DNA of 64,000 nucleotides from assembly GCF_004362855.1 (NCBI RefSeq), contig NZ_SNXW01000006.1, positions 186,001 through 250,000 on the forward strand. The letters are read 5' to 3'. Positions 18,113 through 26,987 of this stretch are shown piece by piece (position 1 is the first letter of the stretch; each line of letters begins with the position of its first letter). Made by a program: the position numbers and the translations under genes. The DNA comes from Aquabacterium commune (GTDB lineage Bacteria > Pseudomonadota > Gammaproteobacteria > Burkholderiales > Burkholderiaceae_C). The notes under the pieces are model-generated. The model ran no database searches. It was given only the letters and a program-made list of their open reading frames with translations, and was not told where the DNA came from.

Positions 18113-18734
18113 TCTGTTCGACCTCGGCGGGCGGCGCCTTGGACAGCTGCACGCAGGTCGTGCGGTTGCCGTGCATGGTGCGCTTGGACGCATCGACGTA
18201 CATCCAGTCCACCACGTCTCTGCGCTGGAAGCGCCATTCCTGGCCTTCCTTGACGCCCTTGAGCAGCGTCGGGGCGTTGTCAACGCGGCCCTTGAAGGCC
18301 CCCTTGCCAGCGGCCTCGAAGGGCGTGATCCAGATGAACTCCTTGCGCTTGCCTTCGCGGATGGCCACCCGCATCGACACGGTGGTGAGTTTCGGGTCGC
18401 CACTGGCGGCGATTTTGAGGAAGTCGTCCAGGGTGTCTTGCGCCTGCTTGAAAGCCGCGCGCATGGCCGGGTCGCGCTCGTCGATCTCGACCACCGCTTC
18501 CTGGCGCTTGGCCGCCTCTTCGCGGGCCTTCTTCTGGCGCTCGGCGAGGATCTGCATGGCGGCGTTGGTGGCGGCCGCGTTGGGACCGGAGGCCTGCGGC
18601 GCGGCGGCCTTGGCGGCAGGGGCCTGCGCAGGGGTGCCGACCGCGTCGGCGGCATGGGCGAGGGGTGCCCACACCGTGACGGACGGGGCGACGAACAGGG
18701 CCAGGGTGGCAGCGAGCGTGTGAGAGAGGCGCAT
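18075..18734 (-). CDS. Exported DUF2314-domain protein
   Basis: Function unknown. From ATG 18734 the 219 residues start with a signal peptide (RLSHTLAATLALFVAPSV, cleavage probably near AHAAD). An Ala/Gln-rich, then charged helical region follows (about 30-80). The C-terminal DUF2314 domain (about 85-200) includes FIWITPF, GRVDNAPTLLKGVKEG and VVDWMYVD. Two cysteines near the end could form a disulfide in the periplasm. The stop lies inside the 3' end of the oxidoreductase gene on the other strand. Confidence 0.8.
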   Translation of the reverse strand: MRLSHTLAATLALFVAPSVTVWAPLAHAADAVGTPAQAPAAKAAAPQASGPNAAATNAAMQILAERQKKAREEAAKRQEAVVEIDERDPAMRAAFKQAQDTLDDFLKIAASGDPKLTTVSMRVAIREGKRKEFIWITPFEAAGKGAFKGRVDNAPTLLKGVKEGQEWRFQRRDVVDWMYVDASKRTMHGNRTTCVQLSKAPPAEVEQIKRSYGLDCQAR

Positions 18735-18858
18735 GGGCAGCTGGGCGGTGATGTGGCTGGAGGCGAGGATGGCGGCGTGACCGTTGGCCACAACCACATC
18801 AGAGTGTGCGGCAATTTGCGGCTGAGGTTGAGGCGCCTCTTCGGGTAAGGTCTGTGCC

Positions 18859-19908
18859 ATGTCGACGTCTGCCGCCTCTTCTTCCCCCGAACAACGCCGC
18901 TGGCAAGGCCTGATGTGCGCCCTCGCTGGCGCCGTGGCCTTTTCGGGCAAGGCCATCGTGGCCAAGCTGCTGTACCGCCAGGGTGCCGACGCCTTCGCCG
19001 TGGTGGGCCTGCGCATGGCCATGGCCTTCCCTTTGTTCCTGCTGATGGCCTGGTGGTCGAGCCGCGAGCGGCCCACCGAGGCGGGCGCGCGCGCCCCCAT
19101 GAGCGGCAAGCTGGCGTGGCAGGTCCTCGGTCTGGGTTTTTGTGGCTACTACCTGGCCAGCACGCTGGACTTCCTGGGCCTGCAGTACATCAGCGCCAGC
19201 CTGGAGCGGGCCATCCTCTACCTCAACCCCAGCATCGTGCTGCTGCTGTCGGTGCTGCTGCTGGGCCAGCGCCTGCGGCTGGCGCAGTTGGGGGCGATGG
19301 CGCTGTCGTATGGCGGCGTGCTGGTCGTGTTCCTGCACGACTGGGATGTGGCCACGGTGGTGTCGGGCGCGGCGCAAGGACAGGACCCGGTGGCCGCGGT
19401 GGTGACCGGCAGCGTGTTGGTGTTCCTGAGCGCGCTGTCGTATGCGATTTACCTGATGGGCAGCGGTCAGCTGGTGCAGTCCTTGGGCTCGCTGCGGCTG
19501 GTGGGCTGGGCCTCTTGCGCGGCTTGCGTGATGTGCGTGCTGCAGTGGGTGCTGGTGCACGCCTTCACCGAGGGGCGCCTGGGCGGCGTGGCGCAGCTGC
19601 CCTGGCAGGCCTGGGCCTTGTCGGCGCTGAACGCCACGGCCTGCACGGTGCTGCCGGTGTGGCTGGTCATGCGCGGCGTGCAGTTGCTGGGCGCTTCGCT
19701 GGCCTCGCAGGTGGGCATGGTCGGGCCGCTGTCCACGATCTGGATGGCCGCCTGGTGGCTGGACGAGCCCGTGACCTGGCGCCTGATGCTGGGCACGGCG
19801 GCGGTGCTGGCGGGCATCGTGGTGCTGTCGCGGGCTTCGAAGGCACAGCCTGCTTCACAGGCCGCACAGGCGTCGCAGCCGGCGGGCCCGACCGTGGGCG
19901 GTCGCTGA
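18859..19908 (+). CDS. DMT-superfamily (EamA) transporter
   Basis: A probable metabolite exporter of the drug/metabolite transporter superfamily; the substrate cannot be told from sequence. The 349 residues hold about ten hydrophobic helices in two EamA repeats. The Ser/Leu/Glu-Arg-Ala segment at the end of the first repeat (YISASLERAILYLNPSIVLL) is typical of the family. The C-terminal tail is Ala/Gln-rich and cytoplasmic. ATG 18859 follows GTAAGG. It converges on ybiB with a gap of only 7 bp. Confidence 0.9.
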   Translation: MSTSAASSSPEQRRWQGLMCALAGAVAFSGKAIVAKLLYRQGADAFAVVGLRMAMAFPLFLLMAWWSSRERPTEAGARAPMSGKLAWQVLGLGFCGYYLASTLDFLGLQYISASLERAILYLNPSIVLLLSVLLLGQRLRLAQLGAMALSYGGVLVVFLHDWDVATVVSGAAQGQDPVAAVVTGSVLVFLSALSYAIYLMGSGQLVQSLGSLRLVGWASCAACVMCVLQWVLVHAFTEGRLGGVAQLPWQAWALSALNATACTVLPVWLVMRGVQLLGASLASQVGMVGPLSTIWMAAWWLDEPVTWRLMLGTAAVLAGIVVLSRASKAQPASQAAQASQPAGPTVGGR

Positions 19909-19915
19909 ACGAAGG

Positions 19916-20929
19916 TCAGGGCCGGGAGGCGTCGGGCTCAGCCTGGGGCGCGTGCGCGCCCAGTGCACTCGGTGTGTTCAGTGCGGCCAGCGCCGATCCG
20001 AGGCAATCCGCCTGGGCCGCGATGGCCGCGGGCAAGGGCGCTTGGCCCTCGACCACCGACTGGATCCACGCTGCGGTGACGTCGGCCTCGCGGCCCTCGG
20101 GCAGTTCGGGCAAGCTCACCAGCACGCCTTCCACGGGCGCGCGGCACAGGGCTTCTTCCCGCTGGCCTTGCAGGAAGACGTCAAAGCGCGGCTGGCGGCG
20201 GGCGTCGGCCACGGGCTCGCCTTCGGTGCCGCGCATCAGCAAGGCGTTGGCCTGGACCAGGGCCAGGTAGTTCGACAGCGACGCCGCGTACTCCGGGTGC
20301 GTGTGGTTGACGACCTGCATGCCCAGGCCCAGCGGGTTGAGCAGCTTGGCCACGGTGTGGCCGGGGTTGCGCAGGCCGATGACCCAGCGCACGGCCAGCA
20401 GCCGCGCCAGGGCAGGGCAGAGCACCTCGGTGGGCATGAAAACGGGCTGGCGGGCGGCCCAGGCGCTGGCCACGTCGGCAGCTCCCTCGGCCACGGGCCA
20501 GCCGCCGGCCGCAAAGACCTGGGCGCTGGTGATGCGGGTCGGGTCCTGGCGCGGGCCATGCACCAGCACGGCCACGCCGCGCTGTGCGAGGGCCCAGGCC
20601 AGCAGGGGTGTGAGGTTGGGCAGCTTGCGCGAGCCGTTGTAAGAGGGCAGCAGCACCGGGCCCAGCAGCGGTGCGGTCGCCGCAGCCTGCGCTTGCGCCA
20701 GGGCCGGGCGCAGGTCCAGGCAACGTTCGTGGGTGGCCTGCACGAAGCCAGCCAGCTCTTCGGCGGTTTCGCCCTTGATGCGCATGGCCAGGCAGAAGGC
20801 GCCAAGCTCCAGGTCGCTGACCTGGCCGTCCAGCACCTGCGACATCAGGTCGTGGGCCTGCTCGGTGCTCAGGGCGCGTGCGCCGTCCTTGCCCCGGCCG
20901 ATCTCCTTGATGTATGCCGCGATCGCCAT
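19916..20929 (-). CDS. ybiB: YbiB-type protein, anthranilate phosphoribosyltransferase fold
   Basis: YbiB proteins have the TrpD fold but bind nucleic acid rather than making anthranilate derivatives. The 337 residues from ATG 20929 show the helical N-terminal domain ([31 protein letters not shown]) and a C-terminal domain with [18 protein letters not shown] and [17 protein letters not shown]. The glycine loop of true TrpD (GTGGD) is replaced by the YNGSRK-type sequence, which supports YbiB over TrpD. An upstream extension to 20989 lacks similarity. It is divergent from dcd. Confidence 0.88.
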   Translation of the reverse strand: MAIAAYIKEIGRGKDGARALSTEQAHDLMSQVLDGQVSDLELGAFCLAMRIKGETAEELAGFVQATHERCLDLRPALAQAQAAATAPLLGPVLLPSYNGSRKLPNLTPLLAWALAQRGVAVLVHGPRQDPTRITSAQVFAAGGWPVAEGAADVASAWAARQPVFMPTEVLCPALARLLAVRWVIGLRNPGHTVAKLLNPLGLGMQVVNHTHPEYAASLSNYLALVQANALLMRGTEGEPVADARRQPRFDVFLQGQREEALCRAPVEGVLVSLPELPEGREADVTAAWIQSVVEGQAPLPAAIAAQADCLGSALAALNTPSALGAHAPQAEPDASRP

Positions 20930-21036
20930 GTGCTGCTTCCTTGCTGCGCTGTGTGTCGGGGAGATTATCGGCGTCGCGCGGGTCGCCATGGTCCTGCGCG
21001 ATCAAGCACAATCACGTCCTTGTCACAGGAGCACGC

Positions 21037-21612
21037 ATGAGCATCAAGTCCGACCGCTGGATCCGCCGCATGGCCGAAGAGCACGGCATGATCGAACCCT
21101 TCGAGCCCGGCCAGGTCCGCCACGCCGCAGACGGCCAGAAAATCGTCAGCTACGGCACCAGCAGCTACGGCTACGACATCCGCTGCGCCCCCGAGTTCAA
21201 GGTCTTCACCAACATCTACTCGACGGTGGTGGACCCGAAGAACTTCGACGAGAAAAGCTTCGTGGACATCGAAAGCGATGTCTGCATCATCCCGCCCAAC
21301 AGCTTCGCACTGGCCCGCACCGTCGAGTACTTCCGCATCCCTCGCAATGTGCTGACCATCTGCCTGGGCAAGAGCACCTACGCGCGCTGCGGCATCATCG
21401 TCAACGTCACGCCCTTCGAGCCCGAGTGGGAAGGCTACGTCACGCTGGAGTTCTCCAACACCACGCCGCTGCCGGCCAAGATCTACGCGGGCGAAGGCTG
21501 CGCGCAGGTGCTGTTCTTCGAGAGCGATGCCGACGACGTCTGCGAGACCAGCTACGCCGACCGTGGGGGCAAATACCAGGGCCAGACCGGCGTGACCTTG
21601 CCCAAGACCTGA
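21037..21612 (+). CDS. dcd: dCTP deaminase
   Basis: Deaminates dCTP to dUTP, supplying dUMP for thymidylate synthesis. The 191 residues match the family. Key segments are [12 protein letters not shown] near the N-terminus, the signature [24 protein letters not shown] with the catalytic Glu, and the C-terminal [17 protein letters not shown] 21037 follows CAGGAG. It stands alone, with 107 bp to divergent ybiB. Confidence 0.97.
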   Translation: MSIKSDRWIRRMAEEHGMIEPFEPGQVRHAADGQKIVSYGTSSYGYDIRCAPEFKVFTNIYSTVVDPKNFDEKSFVDIESDVCIIPPNSFALARTVEYFRIPRNVLTICLGKSTYARCGIIVNVTPFEPEWEGYVTLEFSNTTPLPAKIYAGEGCAQVLFFESDADDVCETSYADRGGKYQGQTGVTLPKT

Positions 21613-21866
21613 GCTGGGCGGGGCATCCTGCACGGATACCGCCCCGGGGTATCTGCGCAGGCCGTCACGGACCGTTACAATACCGGCTGACATCGGGCAA
21701 AAGCCGGTGCTGCACACCATTCAAACGGGAAGAGACCACACGGCCACCGTTGGCGTGCGTGCAGCCCAGGCCGCCCAGGCAGAGCCATCACACAGAAGCG
21801 CAGGTTTCAGGGAGGGGGTGTGGTGGCGATGGTGTCGTTGTTGTACCTCCACCTTTGGGCCACCCC

Positions 21867-22262
21867 ATGCGCCGTCCGCTTCAATCTCCCGCGTTGGTCA
21901 ACGCGTTCTACGACAGCCTGCGTCCCGAGCAGCGCGAAACCGCCCAGGCCATGCACCGTGCCATCCTGGCCGCGGTGCCCCACCTCCGTCCGGAGGTCAA
22001 ATGGGGCAATCTGTGCTTCATGAACGAGAACGACAACCTGATGGCCATCGTGCTCTTCAAGGCCAACGCCCACTTGCAGGTCTTCAACGGCATCATGCTG
22101 GTTGGCGAGTTCCCGGAGCTCGAAGGCTCGGGCAAGGGCATGCGCCACATCAAGTCGCGTTACCGCCAGCCCGTCAACGAACAACTCGTGCGCGAACTGG
22201 CCCTGGCCAGCCTGCAGGCCCACGCCGTGCAGCAAGCCCGCCATGCTGCCCGCTGGGGTTAA
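21867..22262 (+). CDS. DUF1801-domain protein
   Basis: Function unknown. The 131 residues form the small YdhG/DUF1801 fold, with a central segment (VKWGNLCFMNENDNLMAIVLFKA) and a helical C-terminus. It is soluble, with no signal peptide. The 254 bp upstream hold no gene; a CCGGCT / AGCCGG inverted repeat (21683-21708) and a TACAAT hexamer at 21676-21681 are the only features I see. Confidence 0.8.
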   Translation: MRRPLQSPALVNAFYDSLRPEQRETAQAMHRAILAAVPHLRPEVKWGNLCFMNENDNLMAIVLFKANAHLQVFNGIMLVGEFPELEGSGKGMRHIKSRYRQPVNEQLVRELALASLQAHAVQQARHAARWG

Positions 22263-22308
22263 GCCAGGTCGTTGTCCCGCATGGCACGGGACTTGTTAGC
22301 ATCTGCCC

Positions 22309-23184
22309 ATGCCCATGCCCATGTCCAACGTCGCACCCAACGCAGACCTCCACTGCCACTCCAACATCTCTGACGGCACCCTGTCGCCCGAGGATGTGGC
22401 CGCGCGTGCGCACCGCAATGGCGTGACGCTCTGGTCGCTGACCGACCACGACGAAATCGGCGGACAGCACCGCGCCCGTGCGGCCGCTGCGGCCCTGGGC
22501 ATGGACTACCTCACCGGCACCGAGATCTCGGTGACCTTCCTGCACAAAACTGTGCACATCGTCGGCCTGGGCTTCGATGCCGACGACGCCCAGTTGCAGC
22601 AAGGCCTGGCCGACACCCGCGGTGGCCGCGAGCGCCGTGCGCGCGACATGGCCGACGAACTGGCCAAGGCGGGCATCCCGAATGCCTTCGAAGGCGCTTT
22701 GAAGTACGTCGGCAACCCCGACCTGATCTCGCGCACGCACTTCGCGCGCTACATCGTCGAAACCGGCCGCTGCGCCGACCCGCACGAGGTGTTCCGCCGC
22801 TACCTGGCCGAAGGCAAGCCGGGCTTCGTGCCGCACCGCTGGGCCAGCCTGAAAGACGCTGTGCACTGGATCACCGAAGCCGGCGGCATCGCCGTCATCG
22901 CCCACCCGGGCCGCTACGACTTCACGCCGAACGAGGAGTACGCGCTGTTCTCCGAGTTCAAGAACCACGGTGGGCGGGGTGTCGAGGTGGTCACGGGCAG
23001 CCACACCGTGCCCGAGTACCAGGAATACGCCGACATGGCCCGCGAGTTCGACTTGCTGGCCTCGCGCGGCTCCGATTTCCACGATCCCACCGAGAGCCAC
23101 ACCGACCTGGGCACCTTGCCCGAGCTGCCCGCGCGCCTGACGCCCGTGTGGGAGGCCCTGACCGAGCGGGTGCTGAGGGCTTGA
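22309..23184 (+). CDS. PHP-domain phosphoesterase, RNase AM/YciV type
   Basis: A metal-dependent PHP phosphoesterase. Relatives (YciV/RNase AM, 3',5'-nucleoside bisphosphate phosphatase) trim the 5' ends of rRNAs or hydrolyse pAp. The 291 residues carry DLHCHSNISDG near the start, TDHDEIGG, TGTEIS, the inserted helical region, IAHPGRYD and SRGSDFHDP near the end. These supply the His/Asp/Glu metal ligands. It is followed after 31 bp by yciO, the same neighbour as in E. coli. Two in-frame ATGs sit at the start, and I keep the first (22309). Confidence 0.92.
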   Translation: MPMPMSNVAPNADLHCHSNISDGTLSPEDVAARAHRNGVTLWSLTDHDEIGGQHRARAAAAALGMDYLTGTEISVTFLHKTVHIVGLGFDADDAQLQQGLADTRGGRERRARDMADELAKAGIPNAFEGALKYVGNPDLISRTHFARYIVETGRCADPHEVFRRYLAEGKPGFVPHRWASLKDAVHWITEAGGIAVIAHPGRYDFTPNEEYALFSEFKNHGGRGVEVVTGSHTVPEYQEYADMAREFDLLASRGSDFHDPTESHTDLGTLPELPARLTPVWEALTERVLRA

Positions 23185-23215
23185 GTCCGCCCTCAAGCCT
23201 TCCTGCTTCCCACCC

Positions 23216-23839
23216 ATGGCCCAGTATTTCGAAGTGCACCCCGAGCAGCCCCAGGTGAGGCTGCTCAAACAAGCCGCCGACCTCCTCCACAAGGGCGGTG
23301 TGGTGGCCGTGCCGACCGATTCCAGCTACGCCCTGGTCTGCCACCTGGACGACAAGGCCGCGGTCGATGCCCTGCGCCGCATCCGCGGTGTCGATGAGCG
23401 CCACCACCTCACGCTGCTGTGCCGCGACCTCTCCGAGCTGGCCAGCTACGCCCGGGTTGACAACCAGCAGTACCGCCTGCTCAAGCTGGGCACGCCGGGG
23501 CCGTACACCTTCATCCTGGAAGCGACCAAGGAAGTGCCGCGCCGCGTCTCGCACCCCTCGCGCCGCACCATCGGCCTGCGTGTGCCGGACCACCGCGTCA
23601 CCCAGGCGCTGCTGGAGGTGATGGGGCAGCCGCTGCTGGCCACCACACTGATCTTGCCGGACCACGACGAGGCGCTGAACGACGCCCACACCATCCGCGA
23701 GGTGCTGCAAAAGCGCGTCCAGGCGGTGGTCGATGCAGGCCCCTGCTCGCTGGAGCCCACCACCGTGATCGACCTCAGCGGTGGCGGTGCACAAGTGCTG
23801 CGTCAGGGACGCGGCGAGGTGTCTGCGCTGGGCCTGTGA
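23216..23839 (+). CDS. yciO: YciO-type Sua5/YrdC/YwlC family protein
   Basis: A member of the threonylcarbamoyl-adenylate synthase superfamily. The YciO branch is related to TsaC, but its cellular role is less clear. The 207 residues contain the YrdC-type nucleotide site: GGVVAVPTDSSYALVC, RIRGVDERHHLTLLCRD, LGTPGPYTFILEATKEVPRR and TIGLRVPDH. It lies 31 bp after the PHP gene, so the two are probably co-transcribed. Its last 37 bp overlap the glutaredoxin gene on the other strand. Confidence 0.9.
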   Translation: MAQYFEVHPEQPQVRLLKQAADLLHKGGVVAVPTDSSYALVCHLDDKAAVDALRRIRGVDERHHLTLLCRDLSELASYARVDNQQYRLLKLGTPGPYTFILEATKEVPRRVSHPSRRTIGLRVPDHRVTQALLEVMGQPLLATTLILPDHDEALNDAHTIREVLQKRVQAVVDAGPCSLEPTTVIDLSGGGAQVLRQGRGEVSALGL

Positions 23840-24258
23840 GCAGGTCGTTGAGCCGGTCCTTGAGTAGCAGGCTGCTGGGCATCGAGCTTGGCCATGGCCG
23901 ACGCCACCCAGGCCGGGCTGAAGCCCAGGTTCCACAGCACGCCAGCGCCTGACTCTGCCGACCCCACCCGCACCAGCGGCACGCCCGGCGCACCCTGGGC
24001 CTGGTAGGCCTCCTGGCAAGCGGCATCGTGCTCGACATGGCATTCGCGCCAGCGCACGTCCTGTGCGTTCAGCCAGGTGCGGGCACGGGCGCAGTAAGGG
24101 CAGGTGTCCGTGCTGAAGACGACGAGTTCGTGTTGCTGGCTGCCCAGGCGCACGGCCTCGGCGAAGCGGCGGTCCTGCCACCATGACAAGGCCTGACTGC
24201 CGCCCCACACCAGCAGCACAACGATGGCCAGACTGCGCAGGGAGGCCCAGTTCGTCAT
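23803..24258 (-). CDS. Membrane-anchored glutaredoxin-domain protein
   Basis: A thiol-disulfide protein of 151 residues. One N-terminal membrane helix (about 9-27, AIVVLLVWGGSQALSWW) is followed by a glutaredoxin fold with Cys53-Pro-Tyr-Cys56. The topology probably places the domain in the periplasm, where the role would be redox maintenance; this is inference. A Pro/Gln-rich tail follows. It lies 7 bp downstream of plsY in the same direction and is probably co-transcribed with it. Confidence 0.85.
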   Translation of the reverse strand: MTNWASLRSLAIVVLLVWGGSQALSWWQDRRFAEAVRLGSQQHELVVFSTDTCPYCARARTWLNAQDVRWRECHVEHDAACQEAYQAQGAPGVPLVRVGSAESGAGVLWNLGFSPAWVASAMAKLDAQQPATQGPAQRPAHRPSADTSPRP

Positions 24259-24265
24259 GGGGGCC

Positions 24266-24883
24266 TCAGGCCTTCTGCCCGAGCTTGCTTTCCTGGCCGG
24301 CCAGGAGCTTGCGGATGTTGGCCGCGTGGCGCCAGATGAGCAGGGCGCTCATCACCCCACAACCCACCGTGGCAGGGCCCCAGCCCCACCCGAGGCACTG
24401 GATCAGCGGTGCCGACAGCGCAGCCGACAGCGCGGCCAGCGAGGAATAGCGGAACACCACCGCCATGCCCAGCCACACCAGCAGCACCAGGCCACCCAGG
24501 GCTGGCGCAAAACCGAACAGCACGCCAGCGGCCGTGGCCACCCCCTTGCCGCCTTCGAACTTGAAGAACACCGGCCAGAGGTGACCGATGAACGCTCCCA
24601 GGCCGATGGCCGTCACCGTGAGGGCGTCCAGCCCCCAGCTTTGCGCGATGGCCACGGGCACATAGCCCTTGAGCGCATCGAACAGCAGCGTCAGCACGGC
24701 CGCACCCTTGTTGCCGGAGCGCAGCACATTGGTGGCGCCGGGGTTGCCCGAACCATAGCTGCGCGGATCGGCCAGGCCGAACAAGCGGCTGACGATCACG
24801 GCAAACGACAAGGAGCCGATGAGGTAGGCGGCCAGCGTGCCCAGGGCGAGCACGGCGCGGGGGTCGAATTCAGACAGGTTCAT
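24266..24883 (-). CDS. plsY: Glycerol-3-phosphate acyltransferase PlsY
   Basis: Transfers an acyl group from acyl-phosphate to glycerol-3-phosphate, the first step of phosphatidic acid synthesis. The 205 residues contain five or more membrane segments and the three family motifs: GSLSFAVIVSRL near 23, SGNPGATNVLRSG near 45, and KFEGGKGVATAAG near 107. I start at ATG 24883 because family homology begins there. It is adjacent to the glutaredoxin gene and near yciO. Confidence 0.95.
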   Translation of the reverse strand: MNLSEFDPRAVLALGTLAAYLIGSLSFAVIVSRLFGLADPRSYGSGNPGATNVLRSGNKGAAVLTLLFDALKGYVPVAIAQSWGLDALTVTAIGLGAFIGHLWPVFFKFEGGKGVATAAGVLFGFAPALGGLVLLVWLGMAVVFRYSSLAALSAALSAPLIQCLGWGWGPATVGCGVMSALLIWRHAANIRKLLAGQESKLGQKA

Positions 24884-25037
24884 GCGGTCACAGACATGGC
24901 TGGGAAGTGCGCGCAGTGTAGTGGCTCGCGGTGGCAGCGTGGCGCAGGCTGTTCCTCGGGTGGGGGATGTGGGCGGGGGAAGCGGGGTTTGCCCCACGGT
25001 GGCCGGGCTGGCTCGCGATGACAATCGCCGCATCCTG

Positions 25038-25826
25038 ATGAATGTTCAACATGATTTCGCCCGCATGATCACCACCGATCGTTCCTCATCCTCCGGGCGC
25101 CGCGCCTGGTGGGCGGCTGGCCTGGGCCTGATCGCCTTGCTGCTGGCCGGGCTGTGGTGGTCGCCTCGCCCTGATGCCGATGCGCGCGAGCAGGGCGCAG
25201 CCTCCGGGCAGGGCTTGCGGGTGGGGGCGGGTGAGGGCGCTGCCTCGGGCGTGCAGTTCGGGCCCGGTGCTTCGGTGGCCGCCCTGGTCGCACCGACGGT
25301 CTTGCCCGATGGCCGCCCGTCTGATTTCTCGCCGCAAGACTGGGCGGCGCTCAAAAGCGCCATGGCCCAGACGGCCAAGCCCGAGGCCGAGCTCAAGCGC
25401 GTGGTGGCCTACCTGCGCTTCCAGAAGGGCTTTGAGCAGTGGCAGAGCCTGCGCGAGTCCAGCGACATGGCGCGCCGCCAGCAACTGGCCGCCTCCCTGG
25501 TGGACCAACTGCCGGAGCGCTTGCGCCAGGGCGAGGTGACCATGGGCGAGGCCTTGATGCTGGCCTCGGCCCTGTGGACCGACCTGGAGCCCAACGAGGA
25601 CAAGCGCAAGGTGCGCCTGGAGGAAGTCCAGGCCGTGCTGGCCAGTGCCGCCCCGCAGCCCGATGCCGCGCAGCAATCCCGCGAGGCCGCCCAGCAGGCC
25701 GAGTACAAGCGCCGCGAGGCCGCCATCGTGCTGGAGTACCAGTCGCGGCCCGAGTCCCAGCGGGACCAGGTCTGGCTGGAGGGGCAGCTGGACACGGCGC
25801 GCCGGGCGGTGTACGGCGCCAACTGA
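25038..25826 (+). CDS. Membrane-anchored uncharacterised protein
   Basis: I do not recognise the family with confidence. The 262 residues start with one membrane helix (about 25-42, WAAGLGLIALLLAGLWW), then a Gly/Ala-rich linker, then a soluble all-helical region (about 90-262) with many Gln, Arg and Glu. The layout resembles lipase-chaperone or phospholipase-accessory proteins, but that is only a guess from architecture. ATG 25038 or 25065 could be the start. It is divergent from plsY and 74 bp ahead of the perM-type gene. Confidence 0.65.
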   Translation: MNVQHDFARMITTDRSSSSGRRAWWAAGLGLIALLLAGLWWSPRPDADAREQGAASGQGLRVGAGEGAASGVQFGPGASVAALVAPTVLPDGRPSDFSPQDWAALKSAMAQTAKPEAELKRVVAYLRFQKGFEQWQSLRESSDMARRQQLAASLVDQLPERLRQGEVTMGEALMLASALWTDLEPNEDKRKVRLEEVQAVLASAAPQPDAAQQSREAAQQAEYKRREAAIVLEYQSRPESQRDQVWLEGQLDTARRAVYGAN

Positions 25827-25900
25827 CGCATCCTGTCCGGACCCTGGCTGGGCCGACGTGCCGACGGCGGGCGGCCCAAGGCCCGTAAAATGCGGCTGAC

Positions 25901-26977
25901 ATGACAGCGACACCCCCCCGCGCTCCGCGTTCCCTCCTGCCCTGGCTCCTGGCCGCCCTGGCCACCGCTGCGGTCTGGTGGCATGCGGCTGTGCTCTTGC
26001 CCTTCGTGATCAGCCTGGTACTGGCCTACGTGCTGGAGCCGGCCGTGGCGCGCCTGGTGCGTGCCCGCGTGCCGCTCCCACTGGCCGTCGGCCTGTGCCT
26101 GACCGTGTTGCTCCTGCTGGTGTCGGTGTTGCTGGTGCTGCTCGTGCCCATCGTCTCGCAGCTGGTGCCCATGGTGCGTGCGCAGTTGCCCGACCTGCTG
26201 GTGTCGCTGTGGAAGGGCGTGGTGCCCACCTTGCAGCAGTACGGCCTGGAGCCGCCGACCAGCGTCGATGAAATCAAGGCCGAACTGGCCGACCTTTTGC
26301 AAAGCCATGCCGCAGACTGGGGTGGTGCGCTGTGGAAATCCGTCCTGGCGGGGGGCAGCGGCCTGATGGCGTTGGCCGGCCTGGCCCTGCTGGTGCCCAT
26401 GCTGGCGTTTTACTGGCTGCTGGATTGGGCGCGGCTGATGGGCCAGGCCGATGCGCTGCTGCCGCCGCGCTGGCGCGTCCATGTGCATGCCCTGCGCGAC
26501 GAGATGGACGCCTTGATGGGTCAGTACCTGCGCGGGCAGTTGCTGGTGATGCTGATCCTGGCGGTCTATTACAGCGTGGGTTTGAGCCTGGCGGGCTTCC
26601 GCCTGGCCTTGCCGATCGGCGTGTTCACCGGGCTGGCCGTGTGCATCCCTTACCTCGGTTTTGGCATCGGCCTGTTGTTGGCCTTGCTCGCCGGGCTGCT
26701 GCAGTTCGGCGCGGCGGGTGTGTCCTACCCCTTGGTGTCCGTGGCCCTGGTCTATGGCATCGGACAGGTCATCGAGAGCTTTGTGCTCACGCCGCGCCTG
26801 GTGGGCGAGCGCATCGGCCTGCATCCGCTGGGCGTCATCCTGGCCCTGATGCTGTTCGGGCAGTGGCTGGGCTTCTGGGGCATCCTGATCGCGTTGCCTT
26901 GCGCCGCCTGCGTGACCGTGCTGGGTCGCCATCTGCTGAAGCACTACCGCGACAGCACGTTTTTCACCTCGGTGTGA
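25901..26977 (+). CDS. AI-2E/PerM-family inner-membrane protein
   Basis: A 358-residue member of the AI-2E (PerM/YdgG) transporter family. It shows a paired N-terminal hydrophobic region, a large soluble helical segment (about 90-150), and a C-terminal cluster of membrane helices. The family hallmark GVFTGLAVCIPYLGFGIG and the near-terminal GQVIESFVLTPRLVGERIGL segment are clear. Substrates for this branch are unknown. It heads the run perM-hda-HAD-pcnB-folK, common in Burkholderiales. Confidence 0.92.
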   Translation: MTATPPRAPRSLLPWLLAALATAAVWWHAAVLLPFVISLVLAYVLEPAVARLVRARVPLPLAVGLCLTVLLLLVSVLLVLLVPIVSQLVPMVRAQLPDLLVSLWKGVVPTLQQYGLEPPTSVDEIKAELADLLQSHAADWGGALWKSVLAGGSGLMALAGLALLVPMLAFYWLLDWARLMGQADALLPPRWRVHVHALRDEMDALMGQYLRGQLLVMLILAVYYSVGLSLAGFRLALPIGVFTGLAVCIPYLGFGIGLLLALLAGLLQFGAAGVSYPLVSVALVYGIGQVIESFVLTPRLVGERIGLHPLGVILALMLFGQWLGFWGILIALPCAACVTVLGRHLLKHYRDSTFFTSV

Positions 26978-26987
26978 GGGTGTGCCC

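Noticed and set aside
14513..18814. A 1433-codon open frame on the minus strand, antisense to the oxidoreductase gene
   Set aside because: Long antisense frames are expected in GC-rich DNA with strong third-position bias. The translation is low-complexity and His/Arg/Gly-rich with no recognisable domain, while the plus-strand gene is clear. Only the DUF2314 part at 18075-18734 is real, and that is in a different frame.
21613..21866. Riboswitch or small RNA ahead of the DUF1801 gene
   Set aside because: An inverted repeat and a TACAAT hexamer are present, but no recognised riboswitch core and no terminator.
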